Both the position numbers and the translations under genes were made by a program. A model generated the notes under the pieces. That model was not told the DNA's origin and searched no databases. It was given only the letters and a program-made list of their open reading frames with translations. 64,000 nucleotides of DNA from the NCBI RefSeq assembly GCF_002078015.1, contig NZ_LWBP01000112.1, positions 1 to 64,000 on the forward strand, in the 5' to 3' direction. Each line of letters starts with the position of its first letter. Positions within the stretch are counted from its first letter, which is position 1. This document shows, in pieces, positions 1 through 8,505 of the stretch. The stretch is from Niastella populi. GTDB taxonomy: Bacteria; Bacteroidota; Bacteroidia; Chitinophagales; Chitinophagaceae.

Positions 1-121
1 TGTATCCTATGTTATGCTATACGACACTTAATGCTTAAGGCTTAACGCTATTTTCATCCCGGGGGCATCAGGCGTTCCGCGTTCAGCTTTTAGGCTATTA
101 ACTAAATGAATGTTCATTTAT

Positions 122-376
122 ATGAATAACATTAAACCTCCTTCTTATTCCAGACAAAACATACAGGTGCTGGTTTTTAAAACCAACCTGTTGTCTGCAA
201 AGGACATCTGGCATATTTCACCCATTATGGGCGAAACACCCGGCATTCTCAGGTGGAATGTCGACGAGCACGATATAGACAATGTGCTGCGGATCGAAAC
301 CGCCTGGCTATTGCCTGAAGATATCATCCGCCTGGTTACCGGCGCCGGATATATCTGTGAAGAACTGCCCGACTAA
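122..376 (+). CDS. Small protein with heavy-metal-associated-like fold, no CxxC
   Basis: 84 residues if the second ATG (122) is used; the ATG at 110 would add four residues. The pattern is beta-alpha-beta-beta-alpha-beta-like: a strand around IQVLVFKTN, a helix, a strand around GILRWNVD, a strand around VLRIETAW, a helix, and GYICEEL at the end. This resembles ferredoxin-like HMA proteins, but the metal-binding CxxC is absent; in its place is a loop around residues 25-30. It is followed 106 bases later by an MFS transporter on the same strand, which suggests co-expression. The fold assignment is inferred from pattern only. A function other than metal handling, such as protein interaction, is equally possible. 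Confidence 0.6.
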   Translation: MNNIKPPSYSRQNIQVLVFKTNLLSAKDIWHISPIMGETPGILRWNVDEHDIDNVLRIETAWLLPEDIIRLVTGAGYICEELPD

Positions 377-482
377 TAAAATTTAAAACCAGAGGAAACG
401 TCATTCCGATTGTACCGGGGATGGGGGAAACCACCTGTTCTACGACATGGGCGGCATCTGTCCAATCAAATAAACACATCAA

Positions 483-1781
483 ATGAACCAAACCAATTTA
501 ACCAAACCCGCGAAACCTTCCTTTTCGGGCTATGAGGTTTTTGTGATAGCCATCTTAGCCTTTTTGCAGTTCACCGTTATTCTCGACTTTATGGTGATGT
601 CGCCGCTGGGCGCCATTATCCGCCCGCAATTGAAGATTACCCCGGCCCAGTTCGGGATTGCGGTATCGGCCTATGCCATCAGCGCGGGTGTTTCGGGGTT
701 GCTGGCTGCAGGTTTTGCCGACAGGTTCGACCGTAAGAAACTGCTCATCTTCTTTTATACCGGCTTTTTAATTGGTACCGCATTATGCGCTATGGCGCCA
801 AACTATTACTTTTTACTGGGCGCCCGCATCGTGACCGGTCTTTTCGGTGGCGTTATAGGCTCGGTAAGTATGGCCATTGTAACCGATCTGTTCCGCATGG
901 AAGTGCGGGGCCGGGTAATGGGGTTTATTCAAATGGCCTTTGCCGCCAGCCAGGTGCTGGGACTGCCCATTGGGCTCTACCTCGCCAATAAGTTCGCCTG
1001 GCACGCGCCATTCTGGATGATCGTTATCGCGGGCATTATTCCGGGGATCATTATTGCGCTGAAAATGAAGCCGGTGAACGCCCATCTGGCGTTGCAGAAC
1101 AATCATAATGCCTTTGTGCATATGCGGAAAACCGTTTCGAACCCCAATTACCTGCTGGCCTTTCTGACTACCACCCTGCTGGCAACCGGCGGTTTTATGC
1201 TGATGCCATTTGGCAGTGATTTCAGTATCAGGAACCTCGGCATCAGGCAGGAAGACCTGCCGGTTTTATACGGAGTTTCAGGGGTATTTTCCTTTGTGTT
1301 TGGTCCGCTCACCGGTTACCTCGGCGATAAACTGGGCAAATACAGTGTTTTTGCAGGCGGCAGCATTTTGACAATGATCATGGTGGCCATTTATACCAAC
1401 CTCGGCGTTACGCCGCTGGCGGTTGTCATTTCCATCAATGTGCTCATGTTTGCAGGGGTTTTGGCAAGAATGGCCACCTCAACGGCCTTGGTGAGCGCCA
1501 TTCCGCAGCCGCAGGACAGGGGAGCGTTCATGAGCATCAACTCATCGGTTCAGCAGTTTGCGGGTGGTTTGGCGGCTTTTGTGGCCGGACAGGTGATAAC
1601 CGAAGGGCCCGATCAAAAATTGCAGCATTACAGCACGCTGGGTATCATTGTTATAGCTTCAATGCTGGTGGTGATGGTTATGTTGTACTTCGTAAACAAA
1701 CAGGTGGCCGGGAAGATGGCGGGCGTGGGTGCGCATAAAGAAACTTCGAAGGAGCCTGTGGAAGCGTTTGTAATTGAATAG
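483..1781 (+). CDS. MFS transporter
   Basis: 432-residue inner-membrane protein with about twelve hydrophobic segments, typical of the major facilitator superfamily. The loop between helices 2 and 3 has the MFS signature-like GFADRFDRKK (about residues 79-88). A central hydrophilic loop near residues 200-215 separates the two six-helix halves. The closest broad type is the drug-efflux/arabinose-exporter-like (DHA1) group. Substrate cannot be read from sequence. The ATG at 483 gives a short polar N-terminus before the first helix. It lies downstream of the small HMA-like protein, so the pair may act together. Confidence 0.85.
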   Translation: MNQTNLTKPAKPSFSGYEVFVIAILAFLQFTVILDFMVMSPLGAIIRPQLKITPAQFGIAVSAYAISAGVSGLLAAGFADRFDRKKLLIFFYTGFLIGTALCAMAPNYYFLLGARIVTGLFGGVIGSVSMAIVTDLFRMEVRGRVMGFIQMAFAASQVLGLPIGLYLANKFAWHAPFWMIVIAGIIPGIIIALKMKPVNAHLALQNNHNAFVHMRKTVSNPNYLLAFLTTTLLATGGFMLMPFGSDFSIRNLGIRQEDLPVLYGVSGVFSFVFGPLTGYLGDKLGKYSVFAGGSILTMIMVAIYTNLGVTPLAVVISINVLMFAGVLARMATSTALVSAIPQPQDRGAFMSINSSVQQFAGGLAAFVAGQVITEGPDQKLQHYSTLGIIVIASMLVVMVMLYFVNKQVAGKMAGVGAHKETSKEPVEAFVIE

Positions 1782-1997
1782 TTACGGGTTACCCGATCGC
1801 CTGTTGTTGGGAGAACCCGCCATTTTTGGCATCCTGAATTGGTACAGCGCCACCCGGAACCCGTTAAAAGGCAGACTGGTGACGGTTTACCTGTTACCTG
1901 AAACGGTTCACTATATTCGGCGGATACATGTTGAAACTAAAATATTGTTATGTGACAAGCCTTTTGTAAATTGGAAATCAACAAAAAATGCTGTCAT

Positions 1998-2405
1998 ATG
2001 ATCAAATTTTCAGAGCTTAAATTCGGAGATATTGTTCTGGCTGAATACGAAGGCCAACGGCGTGAAGGAATGGTAAAGGAGCTGAACCGGGAAGATAAGG
2101 AAGTGTGTGTTGAAAGCGGTGAGCAGGAATTCTGGTATACCCCCGACCAGTTGTACCCGATTGCCTTGAATGACGAGCAAATGGGCAGGCTTGGTTTTAC
2201 AAAAGCCGAGGACGGGAATGGGTCGGTGAAGTACATGCGCGACTCTTTCAGGGTTTTATTGCCCCAAAAAGGCGATTTTTCGAACATGGAGATCTGGTGG
2301 CGGGAAGATCACCGGTTTTTGAACCAGCCCATCAATGTACATGAGCTGCAAAACCATTACTACCAGATGACCAAGGTGGAGCTGATACCGGCAAATGTGC
2401 ATTAA
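1998..2405 (+). CDS. Conserved-looking hypothetical protein
   Basis: 135 residues from the ATG at 1998; an earlier in-frame ATG at 1971 would add a short unconvincing leader. I do not recognise a named family. The N-terminus (FGDIVLAEYEGQRREGMVKEL, described as a basic beta-rich segment) is like a small KOW/SH3-type barrel found at the start of many Bacteroidota hypotheticals. The C-terminal half is polar with aromatic residues (EIWWREDHRF). There is no signal peptide or membrane segment, so it is probably cytoplasmic. It stands alone between the MFS gene and the ribosomal cluster. Confidence 0.65.
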   Translation: MIKFSELKFGDIVLAEYEGQRREGMVKELNREDKEVCVESGEQEFWYTPDQLYPIALNDEQMGRLGFTKAEDGNGSVKYMRDSFRVLLPQKGDFSNMEIWWREDHRFLNQPINVHELQNHYYQMTKVELIPANVH

Positions 2406-2617
2406 TGTATTAATTTTCAAATTTTTATAAACTGGCAAGGAGTGTTGGGCCCGGGCGATGGATGAAGCTTCGGCGGGCAGCATTCCTTGTTTTTTTTTGT
2501 ATATTTGCGAAGGATTATAGGGAATTATTTTTTCATTTTTCCTCGTTATTTATAATTCTTTCTTATTTTTTTCCTTTTTTATTTCAATAATCATATCTTT
2601 GCGCTCCTTAAAATTAT
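2406..2617. promoter_or_regulatory. Promoter region of the alpha ribosomal cluster
   Basis: AT-rich 212-base spacer ahead of infA. It holds two matches to the Bacteroidota -7 box TAnnTTTG, TATATTTG at 2500-2507 and TATCTTTG at 2594-2601. No convincing -33 TTG lies at the expected distance from either. Long T-runs between them are typical of strong promoters in this phylum. The nearer box would give a leader of about ten bases before infA. Expression from here is inferred. Confidence 0.45.
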
Positions 2618-2836
2618 ATGGGTAAACAACCGCTGATTAAACAGGATGGAGTTATTATAGAAGCTTTATCGAACGCCATGTTTAGGGTAAAACTTGAGAA
2701 CGGGCATGAAATACTGGCTACGATCTCGGGCAAAATGCGGATGAATTACATCAGGATTTTACCCGGTGATAAAGTGGGGGTAGAGATGAGCCCTTATGAT
2801 TTGACGAGAGGAAGGATAATCTTCCGGTATAAATAA
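2618..2836 (+). CDS. infA: Translation initiation factor IF-1
   Basis: 72 residues, the usual length. Single S1/OB-fold protein that occupies the ribosomal A site during initiation. Recognisable blocks are [36 protein letters not shown] and a C-terminal segment equivalent to the family's [12 protein letters not shown]. It is the first gene of the infA-rpmJ-rpsM-rpsK-rpsD-rpoA-rplQ cluster. In many bacteria it follows secY/map of the spc operon; here the gene before it is an unrelated hypothetical, so the cluster starts its own transcription unit. Confidence 0.97.
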   Translation: MGKQPLIKQDGVIIEALSNAMFRVKLENGHEILATISGKMRMNYIRILPGDKVGVEMSPYDLTRGRIIFRYK

Positions 2837-2863
2837 GTAAAGCACTGTAAATAAATAAATGTT

Positions 2864-2980
2864 ATGAAAGTTCGTGCATCTATTAAAAAGCGTAGCGCAG
2901 ATTGTAAAATTGTGCGTAGAAAAGGCCGGTTATACGTTATAAACAAAAAGAACCCCCGCTTCAAGCAGAGGCAAGGGTAA
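2864..2980 (+). CDS. rpmJ: Ribosomal protein L36, zinc-free form
   Basis: 38 residues, starting [10 protein letters not shown] and ending RFKQRQG. It is a component of the 50S subunit. The zinc-binding form of L36 has Cys-Cys-Cys-His at about positions 11, 14, 27 and 33. Here these are Ser11, Cys14, Asn27 and Phe33, so only one ligand remains and the protein should not bind zinc. It sits 27 bases after infA and 109 bases before rpsM. The gene is short and easily missed, but the sequence is unmistakable. Confidence 0.96.
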   Translation: MKVRASIKKRSADCKIVRRKGRLYVINKKNPRFKQRQG

Positions 2981-3089
2981 TCAATTGGCTATAGACAACT
3001 GGCAAGATGCAATAAATGCTGTTGCAGTTTGTTTGGCCGATCGATTGAATGAACAACAAACTACAAACAACAAACAATAAACAAGAACT

Positions 3090-3470
3090 ATGGCTCGTAT
3101 TGCCGGTGTAGACTTACCCAAGAATAAAAGAGGCGAAATTGGTCTTACCTATATTTTTGGGATCGGCCGTTCAACTGCCCAGTACATCCTTGAAAAAGCA
3201 GGTATTGCGCTGGACAAGAAAGTTCATCAGTGGAATGATGATGAACTGAACGCAATCCGTAACATTATTACCAACGAATTTAAGGTAGAAGGTCAGTTAC
3301 GTTCAGAAGTGCAAATGAGTATCAAGCGCCTGCTCGATATCGCTTGCTACCGTGGGTTACGTCATCGTAAAGGATTACCTGTTCGTGGACAACGTACACG
3401 TACCAACAGCCGTACCCGTAAAGGAAAACGGAAAACTGTTGCCGGTAAAAAGAAAGCACCTAAGAAATAA
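3090..3470 (+). CDS. rpsM: Ribosomal protein S13
   Basis: 126 residues, normal length. It is a head protein of the 30S subunit that contacts tRNA and L5/L31. The family start [13 protein letters not shown] and the basic tail with [18 protein letters not shown] are clear. The extreme C-terminus is Lys-rich. It belongs to the alpha cluster. The following spacer of 203 bases before rpsK is far longer than usual for this operon and contains a large hairpin repeat. Confidence 0.98.
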   Translation: MARIAGVDLPKNKRGEIGLTYIFGIGRSTAQYILEKAGIALDKKVHQWNDDELNAIRNIITNEFKVEGQLRSEVQMSIKRLLDIACYRGLRHRKGLPVRGQRTRTNSRTRKGKRKTVAGKKKAPKK

Positions 3471-3473
3471 TAT

Positions 3474-3563
3474 TAGCTGTAAGCTGCGAGCTGCAGGCTT
3501 CAGGCAAAATACAAAATGTATTTGTATTGCTTGCAGCCTGAAGCTTGTGGCTTGAGGCTTTTT
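3474..3563. repeat. Self-complementary repeat tract between rpsM and rpsK
   Basis: AGCTGTAAGCTGCGAGCTGCAGGC-like words on the left are matched by the complement (GCAGCCTGAAGCTTGTGGC) on the right, around an AT-rich centre, so the transcript could fold into a long imperfect hairpin that ends in TTTTTTA. The position, inside the ribosomal operon, makes it a possible partial terminator or processing site. Confidence 0.6.
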
Positions 3564-3673
3564 TATATGCACCAATATAACAGGTCAGCTACGGATACCC
3601 GGTGCAGGTGGAGTGTTGATCTGGTTTCCATGCAAATGGGATTATTTTAAAACAAGATTACCTGTAAACAATT

Positions 3674-4078
3674 ATGGCAAAAGCACAACAACCCAGCGCA
3701 AAAGCCGCTGCGAAGAAAAGGATTGTGAAGGTGGACACCTACGGTGATGTTCACATTTCAGCAAGCTTCAACAACATCATCATCAGCATTACCAACAAGA
3801 ATGGCCAGGTTATTTCCTGGAGCAGTGCCGGTAAAATGGGTTTCAAAGGTTCTAAAAAGAACACCCCATACGCCGCTCAGATGGCTGCAGCCGATGCTGC
3901 CAAAACAGCCTTCGATGCAGGTGTGAAGAAAGTTGACGTATATGTAAAGGGTCCCGGCGCTGGTCGTGAAAGCTCGATCCGTGGTCTGTCTCAGAACGGA
4001 ATTGAAATAGCTATGATCAAGGACGTAACTCCGCTGCCTCACAATGGCTGCCGTCCTCCCAAAAAGAGAAGAGTATAA
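3674..4078 (+). CDS. rpsK: Ribosomal protein S11
   Basis: 134 residues. It is a 30S platform protein near the 3' end of 16S rRNA. Family blocks are [17 protein letters not shown] near the N-terminus, [13 protein letters not shown] in the middle, and the diagnostic tail [13 protein letters not shown]. The N-terminus has an Ala/Lys-rich extension ([14 protein letters not shown]) common in Bacteroidota. It is cotranscribed with rpsM and rpsD unless the flanking hairpins interrupt transcription. Confidence 0.98.
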   Translation: MAKAQQPSAKAAAKKRIVKVDTYGDVHISASFNNIIISITNKNGQVISWSSAGKMGFKGSKKNTPYAAQMAAADAAKTAFDAGVKKVDVYVKGPGAGRESSIRGLSQNGIEIAMIKDVTPLPHNGCRPPKKRRV

Positions 4079-4082
4079 TGAA

Positions 4083-4150
4083 ATTGCTGATTTCTGATTT
4101 GTTGATTTTTAGATGTAAAATCCCGAAATCGCCAAATCAGAAATCTCTAA
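4083..4150. repeat. Self-complementary repeat tract between rpsK and rpsD
   Basis: Words GATTTCTGATTTGTTGATTT on the left are answered by CGAAATCGCCAAATCAG and AAATCTC on the right. The same family of words (GGGATTTCTGATTT / AAATCAGAAATC) recurs at about 6757, 8506 and 22718. Confidence 0.6.
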
Positions 4151-4160
4151 ATATTAAAAG

Positions 4161-4200
4161 GGTACACGATTGATTTTTAAGATTTTTAGGATCGTGTACC
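4161..4200 (+). promoter_or_regulatory. Hairpin in the rpsD leader
   Basis: Perfect 10-bp inverted repeat, GGTACACGAT at 4161-4170 and ATCGTGTACC at 4191-4200, around a 20-base AT-rich loop, 28 bases upstream of the rpsD start. There is no T-run, so it is not a standard terminator. S4 is a known autoregulator in other phyla, so a protein-binding leader is possible; this is inference. Confidence 0.5.
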
Positions 4201-4228
4201 GTCACCAAAAAATCTATTTAATAACAAC

Positions 4229-4834
4229 ATGGCACGTTACACTGGTCCAAAAACAAGAATCTGCCGTATTTTCGGCGAGCCTATCTTAGGCAATGGTAAA
4301 TATCTTTCAAAGAACAGCAACCCTCCCGGTCAGCATGGTCCTTCAAAAAGACGTAAAGCGCCCGGTGAGTATGCATTGCAGTTAAAAGAAAAGCAAAAAG
4401 CTAAATATACTTACGGCGTTCTGGAAAAACAATTCCGCAAAACATTTGAAGAGGCTGCCCGTATCAAAGGTGTTACCGGTGAAAACCTGATCAAATTGCT
4501 GGAAGCCCGTTTGGATAATGCAGTTTACCGCCTGGGTCTTTCTCCTTCACGTCCCGGCGCCCGTCAGCTGGTTTCTCACAAACACGTTACTGTTAACGGT
4601 TTTGTAGTGAACATTCCTTCTTACCAGTTGAAACCAGGTGATATCATCAGCATCAAGGAAAAGGATAAAGGAAATACAGCTATTACCAGCGTATTCCGCG
4701 GTAAGAACCAAAAGTTCAGCTGGCTCGATTGGAACGAAACTGAAATGACAGGTACTTTCGTAGCTTATCCAGAGCGTGAAAGCGTTCCAGAGAACATTAA
4801 GGAGCAGTTGATTGTTGAGTTGTATAGTAAATAA
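4229..4834 (+). CDS. rpsD: Ribosomal protein S4
   Basis: 201 residues, normal for the cysteine-poor form of S4. It is a primary 16S rRNA binder and 30S assembly nucleator. The N-terminal region [13 protein letters not shown] lacks a four-Cys zinc site. The S4 RNA-binding domain lies at about residues 90-150 ([30 protein letters not shown], here only summarised). It precedes rpoA, as in most bacteria. The 150-base spacer in front contains a repeat tract and a 10-bp hairpin. Confidence 0.98.
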   Translation: MARYTGPKTRICRIFGEPILGNGKYLSKNSNPPGQHGPSKRRKAPGEYALQLKEKQKAKYTYGVLEKQFRKTFEEAARIKGVTGENLIKLLEARLDNAVYRLGLSPSRPGARQLVSHKHVTVNGFVVNIPSYQLKPGDIISIKEKDKGNTAITSVFRGKNQKFSWLDWNETEMTGTFVAYPERESVPENIKEQLIVELYSK

Positions 4835-4838
4835 TCGG

Positions 4839-4871
4839 GAAGCGTGAAACGTGAAACGGCAAACGTGAAAG
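4839..4871. repeat. Short repeat word GTGAAACGTGAAACGGCAAACG
   Basis: The tract in the rpsD-rpoA spacer has the words GCGTGAAACGTGAAACGGC and AAACGTGAAAGG. The same words, or their complement, occur near 34680, 57709, 57911 and 59866, all intergenic. Confidence 0.55.
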
Positions 4872-4963
4872 GATTTCCGGAATGTCCGGTTCGCGACTGA
4901 TACGCACAACTCAAAGTCACAGCTACCTTTTTATAAAGAAGTAAAAAATCGAAATTTTAAAAT

Positions 4964-5965
4964 ATGGCCATTTTAAATTTCCAGAAACCTGACAAAATAG
5001 TTTTACAAAAAGCAACGGAATTCGAAGCTCAGTTTGAGTTTCGCCCGTTAGAGCCTGGTTACGGTGTAACCATCGGTAATGCTTTGCGCAGGGTATTGTT
5101 GAGTTCATTGGAAGGGTTTGCAATCGTAGGTATTCGCATTGAAGGCGTAGACCACGAGTTTGCCACCATCAAAGGAATCACCGAAGATGTGCTGGAGATC
5201 ATTCTGAACCTGAAACAGGTTCGGTTCAAAAAGAAAGTAGATCATGAAGTGAGCCAGGAAAAAGTGACGTTGAGCATTAAAAATAAATCAGAGTTCACAG
5301 CCGGTATGATCGGAGAAGCTACTCAAAACTTCGAGATCATGAACCCGGATCTGCTGATCTGTATTCTGGATTCATCTGCAAAGCTCGACATCGAGCTGAC
5401 CATTTCAAAAGGTCGCGGTTATGTTCCTGCTGAAGATAACAAAGTGAAAGATGCACCATTCGGCTACATCCCCACTGACGCTATCTTCACGCCGATCAAA
5501 AACGTAAAGTACGCTATTGAAAACACCCGTGTTGAACAGCGCACTGACTACGAAAAACTGATCATGGACGTATCTACCGATGGCACCATTCATCCTGAAG
5601 AAGCGGTGAAACAGGCCAGCCGCATCCTGATCCAGCACCTGATGATCATCACCGACGAAAACATCACTTTCGATAACAAGGAAGACAAGAAAGAAGATGT
5701 GGTTGATGAGCAAATGCTGCAACTGCGCAAGATCCTGAAAACTCCGCTCGAAGATCTCGATCTGTCTGTGCGCGCTTTCAACTGTTTGAAAGCTGCCAAG
5801 ATCAACAGCTTAAGCGAGTTGGTTCAATACGAGCAGGAAGACCTGATGAAGTTCAGGAACTTCGGACAAAAATCACTTGCTGAAATTGAGCAGGTGCTTG
5901 CTGAAAGAGGTTTGCACTTCGGAATGGACCTTAGCAAACTCGGATTGGATAAGGAAGAACTTTAG
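4964..5965 (+). CDS. rpoA: RNA polymerase alpha subunit
   Basis: 333 residues. It dimerises to scaffold beta/beta-prime and contacts upstream DNA and activators. The N-terminal domain (about 1-235) has the conserved PLEPGYGVTIGNALRRVLLSS block. The C-terminal domain (about 255-325) holds the helix-hairpin-helix with SVRAFNCLKAA and FRNFGQKSLAEIE. A charged linker (DNKEDKKEDVVDE) joins them. It belongs to the alpha cluster, followed by rplQ after a 179-base repeat-filled spacer. Confidence 0.98.
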   Translation: MAILNFQKPDKIVLQKATEFEAQFEFRPLEPGYGVTIGNALRRVLLSSLEGFAIVGIRIEGVDHEFATIKGITEDVLEIILNLKQVRFKKKVDHEVSQEKVTLSIKNKSEFTAGMIGEATQNFEIMNPDLLICILDSSAKLDIELTISKGRGYVPAEDNKVKDAPFGYIPTDAIFTPIKNVKYAIENTRVEQRTDYEKLIMDVSTDGTIHPEEAVKQASRILIQHLMIITDENITFDNKEDKKEDVVDEQMLQLRKILKTPLEDLDLSVRAFNCLKAAKINSLSELVQYEQEDLMKFRNFGQKSLAEIEQVLAERGLHFGMDLSKLGLDKEEL

Positions 5966-6090
5966 TTAATTAGCTAATGTGATAATGGAATACTGGCTTA
6001 GTGAATGCTTACGCATGAGCTTCGATTTTATAGGAGCTGCCGGGCCTCAAAGCATTATCAAATTATCGAATTATCACATTATCACATTTA
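5966..6090. repeat. Long imperfect inverted repeat between rpoA and rplQ
   Basis: The left arm TTAGCTAATGTGATAATGG and the right arm CATTATCAAATTATCGAATTATCACATT are built from complementary words. The arms enclose about 60 bases of unrelated sequence. The same word family is found at 9.4, 17.7, 21.7, 31.0, 38.0, 40.0 and 50.5 kb. Confidence 0.65.
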
Positions 6091-6144
6091 TAAATTGTAG
6101 ACTGTAATTCCTGACACGGTACAGTCGGTAAAACAAACATCGTC

Positions 6145-6651
6145 ATGCGTCACGGAGACAAAATCAACAATCTCGGCAGAACGGCTTCTCACCGGAAGGC
6201 GTTACTGAAGAACCTGGCTTCTGAGTTGATCAGACACAAGCGTATCAACACCACTTTAGCTAAAGCAAAAGCGCTGCGCAAGTTCATTGAGCCGCTGATC
6301 ACTAAAGCTAAGGATAACACCACTCACCAACGCCGCGTAGTATTCAGCTACCTGCAAAACAAGGAAGCGGTTACCGAACTGTTCGGACCCATCGCTGAGA
6401 AAATAGGTGGTCGTCCTGGTGGTTATACCCGCATCATTAAGCTGGGTATCCGCGTAGGTGATAACGCTGAAACTGCAATGATCGAACTGGTTGACTATAA
6501 CGAGATCTACGGTAAAGGAAAAGGCGAAGTTAAAGAAGCTGCGAAAAGAACACGTCGTGGTGGAAGCCGTAAAAAAGCTGAAGATACTGCCGCCGCTCCT
6601 GCAGAAGAAAAAGCAGCAGAAGAAAAGCCAGCTAAAAAAGCAGCAAAGTAA
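6145..6651 (+). CDS. rplQ: Ribosomal protein L17
   Basis: 168 residues. The L17 core (about 1-120) starts [23 protein letters not shown] and contains [25 protein letters not shown]. The C-terminal 45 residues are a low-complexity Ala/Lys/Glu tail, as in other Bacteroidota; the E. coli protein lacks such an extension of this kind. It is a 50S subunit protein near the exit tunnel. It is the last gene of the cluster and is followed by a strong terminator. Confidence 0.97.
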   Translation: MRHGDKINNLGRTASHRKALLKNLASELIRHKRINTTLAKAKALRKFIEPLITKAKDNTTHQRRVVFSYLQNKEAVTELFGPIAEKIGGRPGGYTRIIKLGIRVGDNAETAMIELVDYNEIYGKGKGEVKEAAKRTRRGGSRKKAEDTAAAPAEEKAAEEKPAKKAAK

Positions 6652-6676
6652 AAATGATCGAACTGTTTTATAAAGG

Positions 6677-6708
6677 AGCAAGACTTTTAACAGTCTTGCT
6701 TTTTTTTT
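6677..6708 (+). terminator. Terminator of the alpha ribosomal cluster
   Basis: Stem AGCAAGACT / AGTCTTGCT with a short loop, followed by eight T, 26 bases after the rplQ stop. Confidence 0.85.
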
Positions 6709-6756
6709 GAAATTAAATTGATGTTCAGGATGCAACCCTGAGGTAATGGAGTATGC

Positions 6757-6858
6757 ATTTTGGGATTTCTGATTTCGGGATTTTGAGATGGTGAGATTGG
6801 TTCTATGTCTTAAATAATTATAAATCCCCAGAATCTCTAAATCTTAAAATCAGAAATA
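6757..6858. repeat. Self-complementary repeat tract before carA
   Basis: Left words GGGATTTCTGATTTCGGGATTTTGAG are answered on the right by AAATCCCCAGAATCTC and AAAATCAGAAAT. It is the same family as the tract in the rpsK-rpsD spacer. Confidence 0.6.
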
Positions 6859-6872
6859 ATTAATTATTGTGT

Positions 6873-6880
6873 TATTTTTG
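6873..6880 (+). promoter_or_regulatory. carA -7 promoter box
   Basis: TATTTTTG matches the Bacteroidota -7 consensus TAnnTTTG, 19 bases upstream of the carA start. No clear -33 element. Confidence 0.45.
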
Positions 6881-6899
6881 CAAAATTTTTTTTTAGACA

Positions 6900-8009
6900 A
6901 TGTCGAACACGCTTCAAAAACCCGCTGTATTACTATTGGCAGATGGTACCGTACATTACGGAAAAGCCTTTGGCAAAATAGGCACTACAGCCGGTGAAAT
7001 TTGTTTTAATACCGGGATGACCGGTTACCAGGAAGTTTTTACCGATCCCAGCTACTATGGCCAGGTCGTCATCATGAACAACGTGCACGTAGGTAACTAT
7101 GGCACCAAAGACACTGATGTTGAATCTGACGGTGTTAAGATCAGAGGTATGATCGGTCGTAACCTGGAAGAACAATACAGCCGTAAACAGGCTACTGAAT
7201 CGCTCGATCAGTATCTGATCAAAAATAATATCGTGTGTATAGAAGGTGTTGATACCCGCGCGCTGGTAACGCATGTTCGTGAAAAGGGCGCTATGAACTG
7301 TATCATCTCTTCTGAAATACTCGACATCGACCAGTTGAAGAAAGAACTGGCGAAAGAGCCCAACATGGACGGTCTGGAGCTGGCCAGCAAAGTGAGCACG
7401 GCCGAGCCTTACACCCTGGGCGATCCCAGTTCAGCGGTGAAGATCGCGGTGCTTGATTTCGGTACCAAACAGCACATTCTGCAATGTATGGTTGAACGCG
7501 GCGCCTATGTAAAAGTATTCCCCGCCAAAACACCGATCAGCGAACTGAAGAAATTCGCGCCCAATGGTTACTTTATCTCCAACGGTCCCGGCGACCCGGC
7601 AGCAATGGACTATGCCATCATTACCGTGAAGGACGTACTAAAAGAGAAAAAGCCAACCTTCGGCATTTGCCTCGGCCACCAGTTGATTGCCCTGGCAAAC
7701 GATATCTCAACCTATAAAATGCACCACGGCCACCGCGGACTGAACCACCCGGTGAAGAACCTGGTCACCGGCAAATGTGAGGTAACCACGCAGAACCATG
7801 GCTTTGGTGTTGACCCCGAGAGCGTGAAAAAGGCAAAGAATGTAGAGATCACCCACGTGAACCTGAACGATAATTCAATTGAAGGTATCAAGCTGAAAGA
7901 TCAGCCGGCTTTTTCGGTGCAATACCACCCCGAAAGCACGCCCGGCCCGCACGACAGCCGCTACCTGTTCGATGATTTTATCAACCTGATCAAAGAACAC
8001 ATGAACTAA
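6900..8009 (+). CDS. carA: Carbamoyl-phosphate synthase small subunit
   Basis: 369 residues, full length. It hydrolyses glutamine and channels ammonia to CarB for carbamoyl phosphate (arginine and pyrimidine synthesis). The N-terminal CPSase domain covers about 8-140 with CFNTGMTGYQEV. The C-terminal class I amidotransferase covers about 180-369, with the catalytic Cys257 in FGICLGHQ, His343 and Glu345 in VQYHPE. carB is not adjacent; the next gene is aroQ. It has its own -7 box and lies after the ribosomal terminator. Confidence 0.97.
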   Translation: MSNTLQKPAVLLLADGTVHYGKAFGKIGTTAGEICFNTGMTGYQEVFTDPSYYGQVVIMNNVHVGNYGTKDTDVESDGVKIRGMIGRNLEEQYSRKQATESLDQYLIKNNIVCIEGVDTRALVTHVREKGAMNCIISSEILDIDQLKKELAKEPNMDGLELASKVSTAEPYTLGDPSSAVKIAVLDFGTKQHILQCMVERGAYVKVFPAKTPISELKKFAPNGYFISNGPGDPAAMDYAIITVKDVLKEKKPTFGICLGHQLIALANDISTYKMHHGHRGLNHPVKNLVTGKCEVTTQNHGFGVDPESVKKAKNVEITHVNLNDNSIEGIKLKDQPAFSVQYHPESTPGPHDSRYLFDDFINLIKEHMN

Positions 8010-8016
8010 ACTGAAT

Positions 8017-8061
8017 GTGTGCCACACTTATGTTCCCATCGCCAGGGAAAGTGTGGCACAC
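8017..8061. repeat. GTGTGCCACACTT palindrome, copy A
   Basis: Perfect 13-bp arms, GTGTGCCACACTT at 8017-8029 and its complement at 8049-8061, with a 19-base loop. It lies 12 bases upstream of the aroQ start. The arm sequence is identical to that of copy B at 46081 although the loops are unrelated. There is no T-run. Confidence 0.75.
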
Positions 8062-8073
8062 CTTATACTCAAT

Positions 8074-8499
8074 ATGAAAATAGCCATCATCAATGGTCCA
8101 AACCTGAATCTGCTGGGCAAACGCGAACCCGGTATTTACGGCAGCATGTCATTCGACGATTACCTGGTGACGTTGAAAGAGAAATATCCGCAGGTTGATA
8201 TTCATTATTTTCAGAGCAATGTAGAAGGCGAGCTCATCAATGAATTGCAACGGACAGGATTCGATTATGATGGCATTATTATGAACCCCGGTGGTTATAC
8301 CCACACTTCAGTAGCCATTGGCGATGCCATCGCCGGCATAAAGACCCCGGTGGTTGAAGTACATATCTCCAATGTACATGCACGGGAAGAGTTTCGCAAG
8401 TTAAGCCACGTATCGGGCAAATCGGCCGGCAGCATTATTGGGCTGGGACTGAAGGGCTACGAGCTGGCAATGCAGTACCTAATCGGCCTTAAAGGATAG
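8074..8499 (+). CDS. aroQ: Type II 3-dehydroquinate dehydratase
   Basis: 141 residues from the ATG at 8074. An upstream ATG at 8017 would read through the palindrome and is unlikely, since the family starts with KIAIINGPNLNLLG. The enzyme catalyses the anti-dehydration of 3-dehydroquinate in the shikimate pathway and forms a dodecamer in the cytoplasm. Key residues are Tyr22 (GIYG), Asn71 in NPGGYTHTS, His97 in VEVHISN, and Arg108. The gap to carA is 64 bases, so the two may share a transcript. Confidence 0.96.
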   Translation: MKIAIINGPNLNLLGKREPGIYGSMSFDDYLVTLKEKYPQVDIHYFQSNVEGELINELQRTGFDYDGIIMNPGGYTHTSVAIGDAIAGIKTPVVEVHISNVHAREEFRKLSHVSGKSAGSIIGLGLKGYELAMQYLIGLKG

Positions 8500-8505
8500 G
8501 AAGAC

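Noticed and set aside
1774-2001. 75-codon open frame overlapping the end of the MFS gene
   Set aside because: It overlaps two better genes, has no recognisable protein character, and sits in a spacer.
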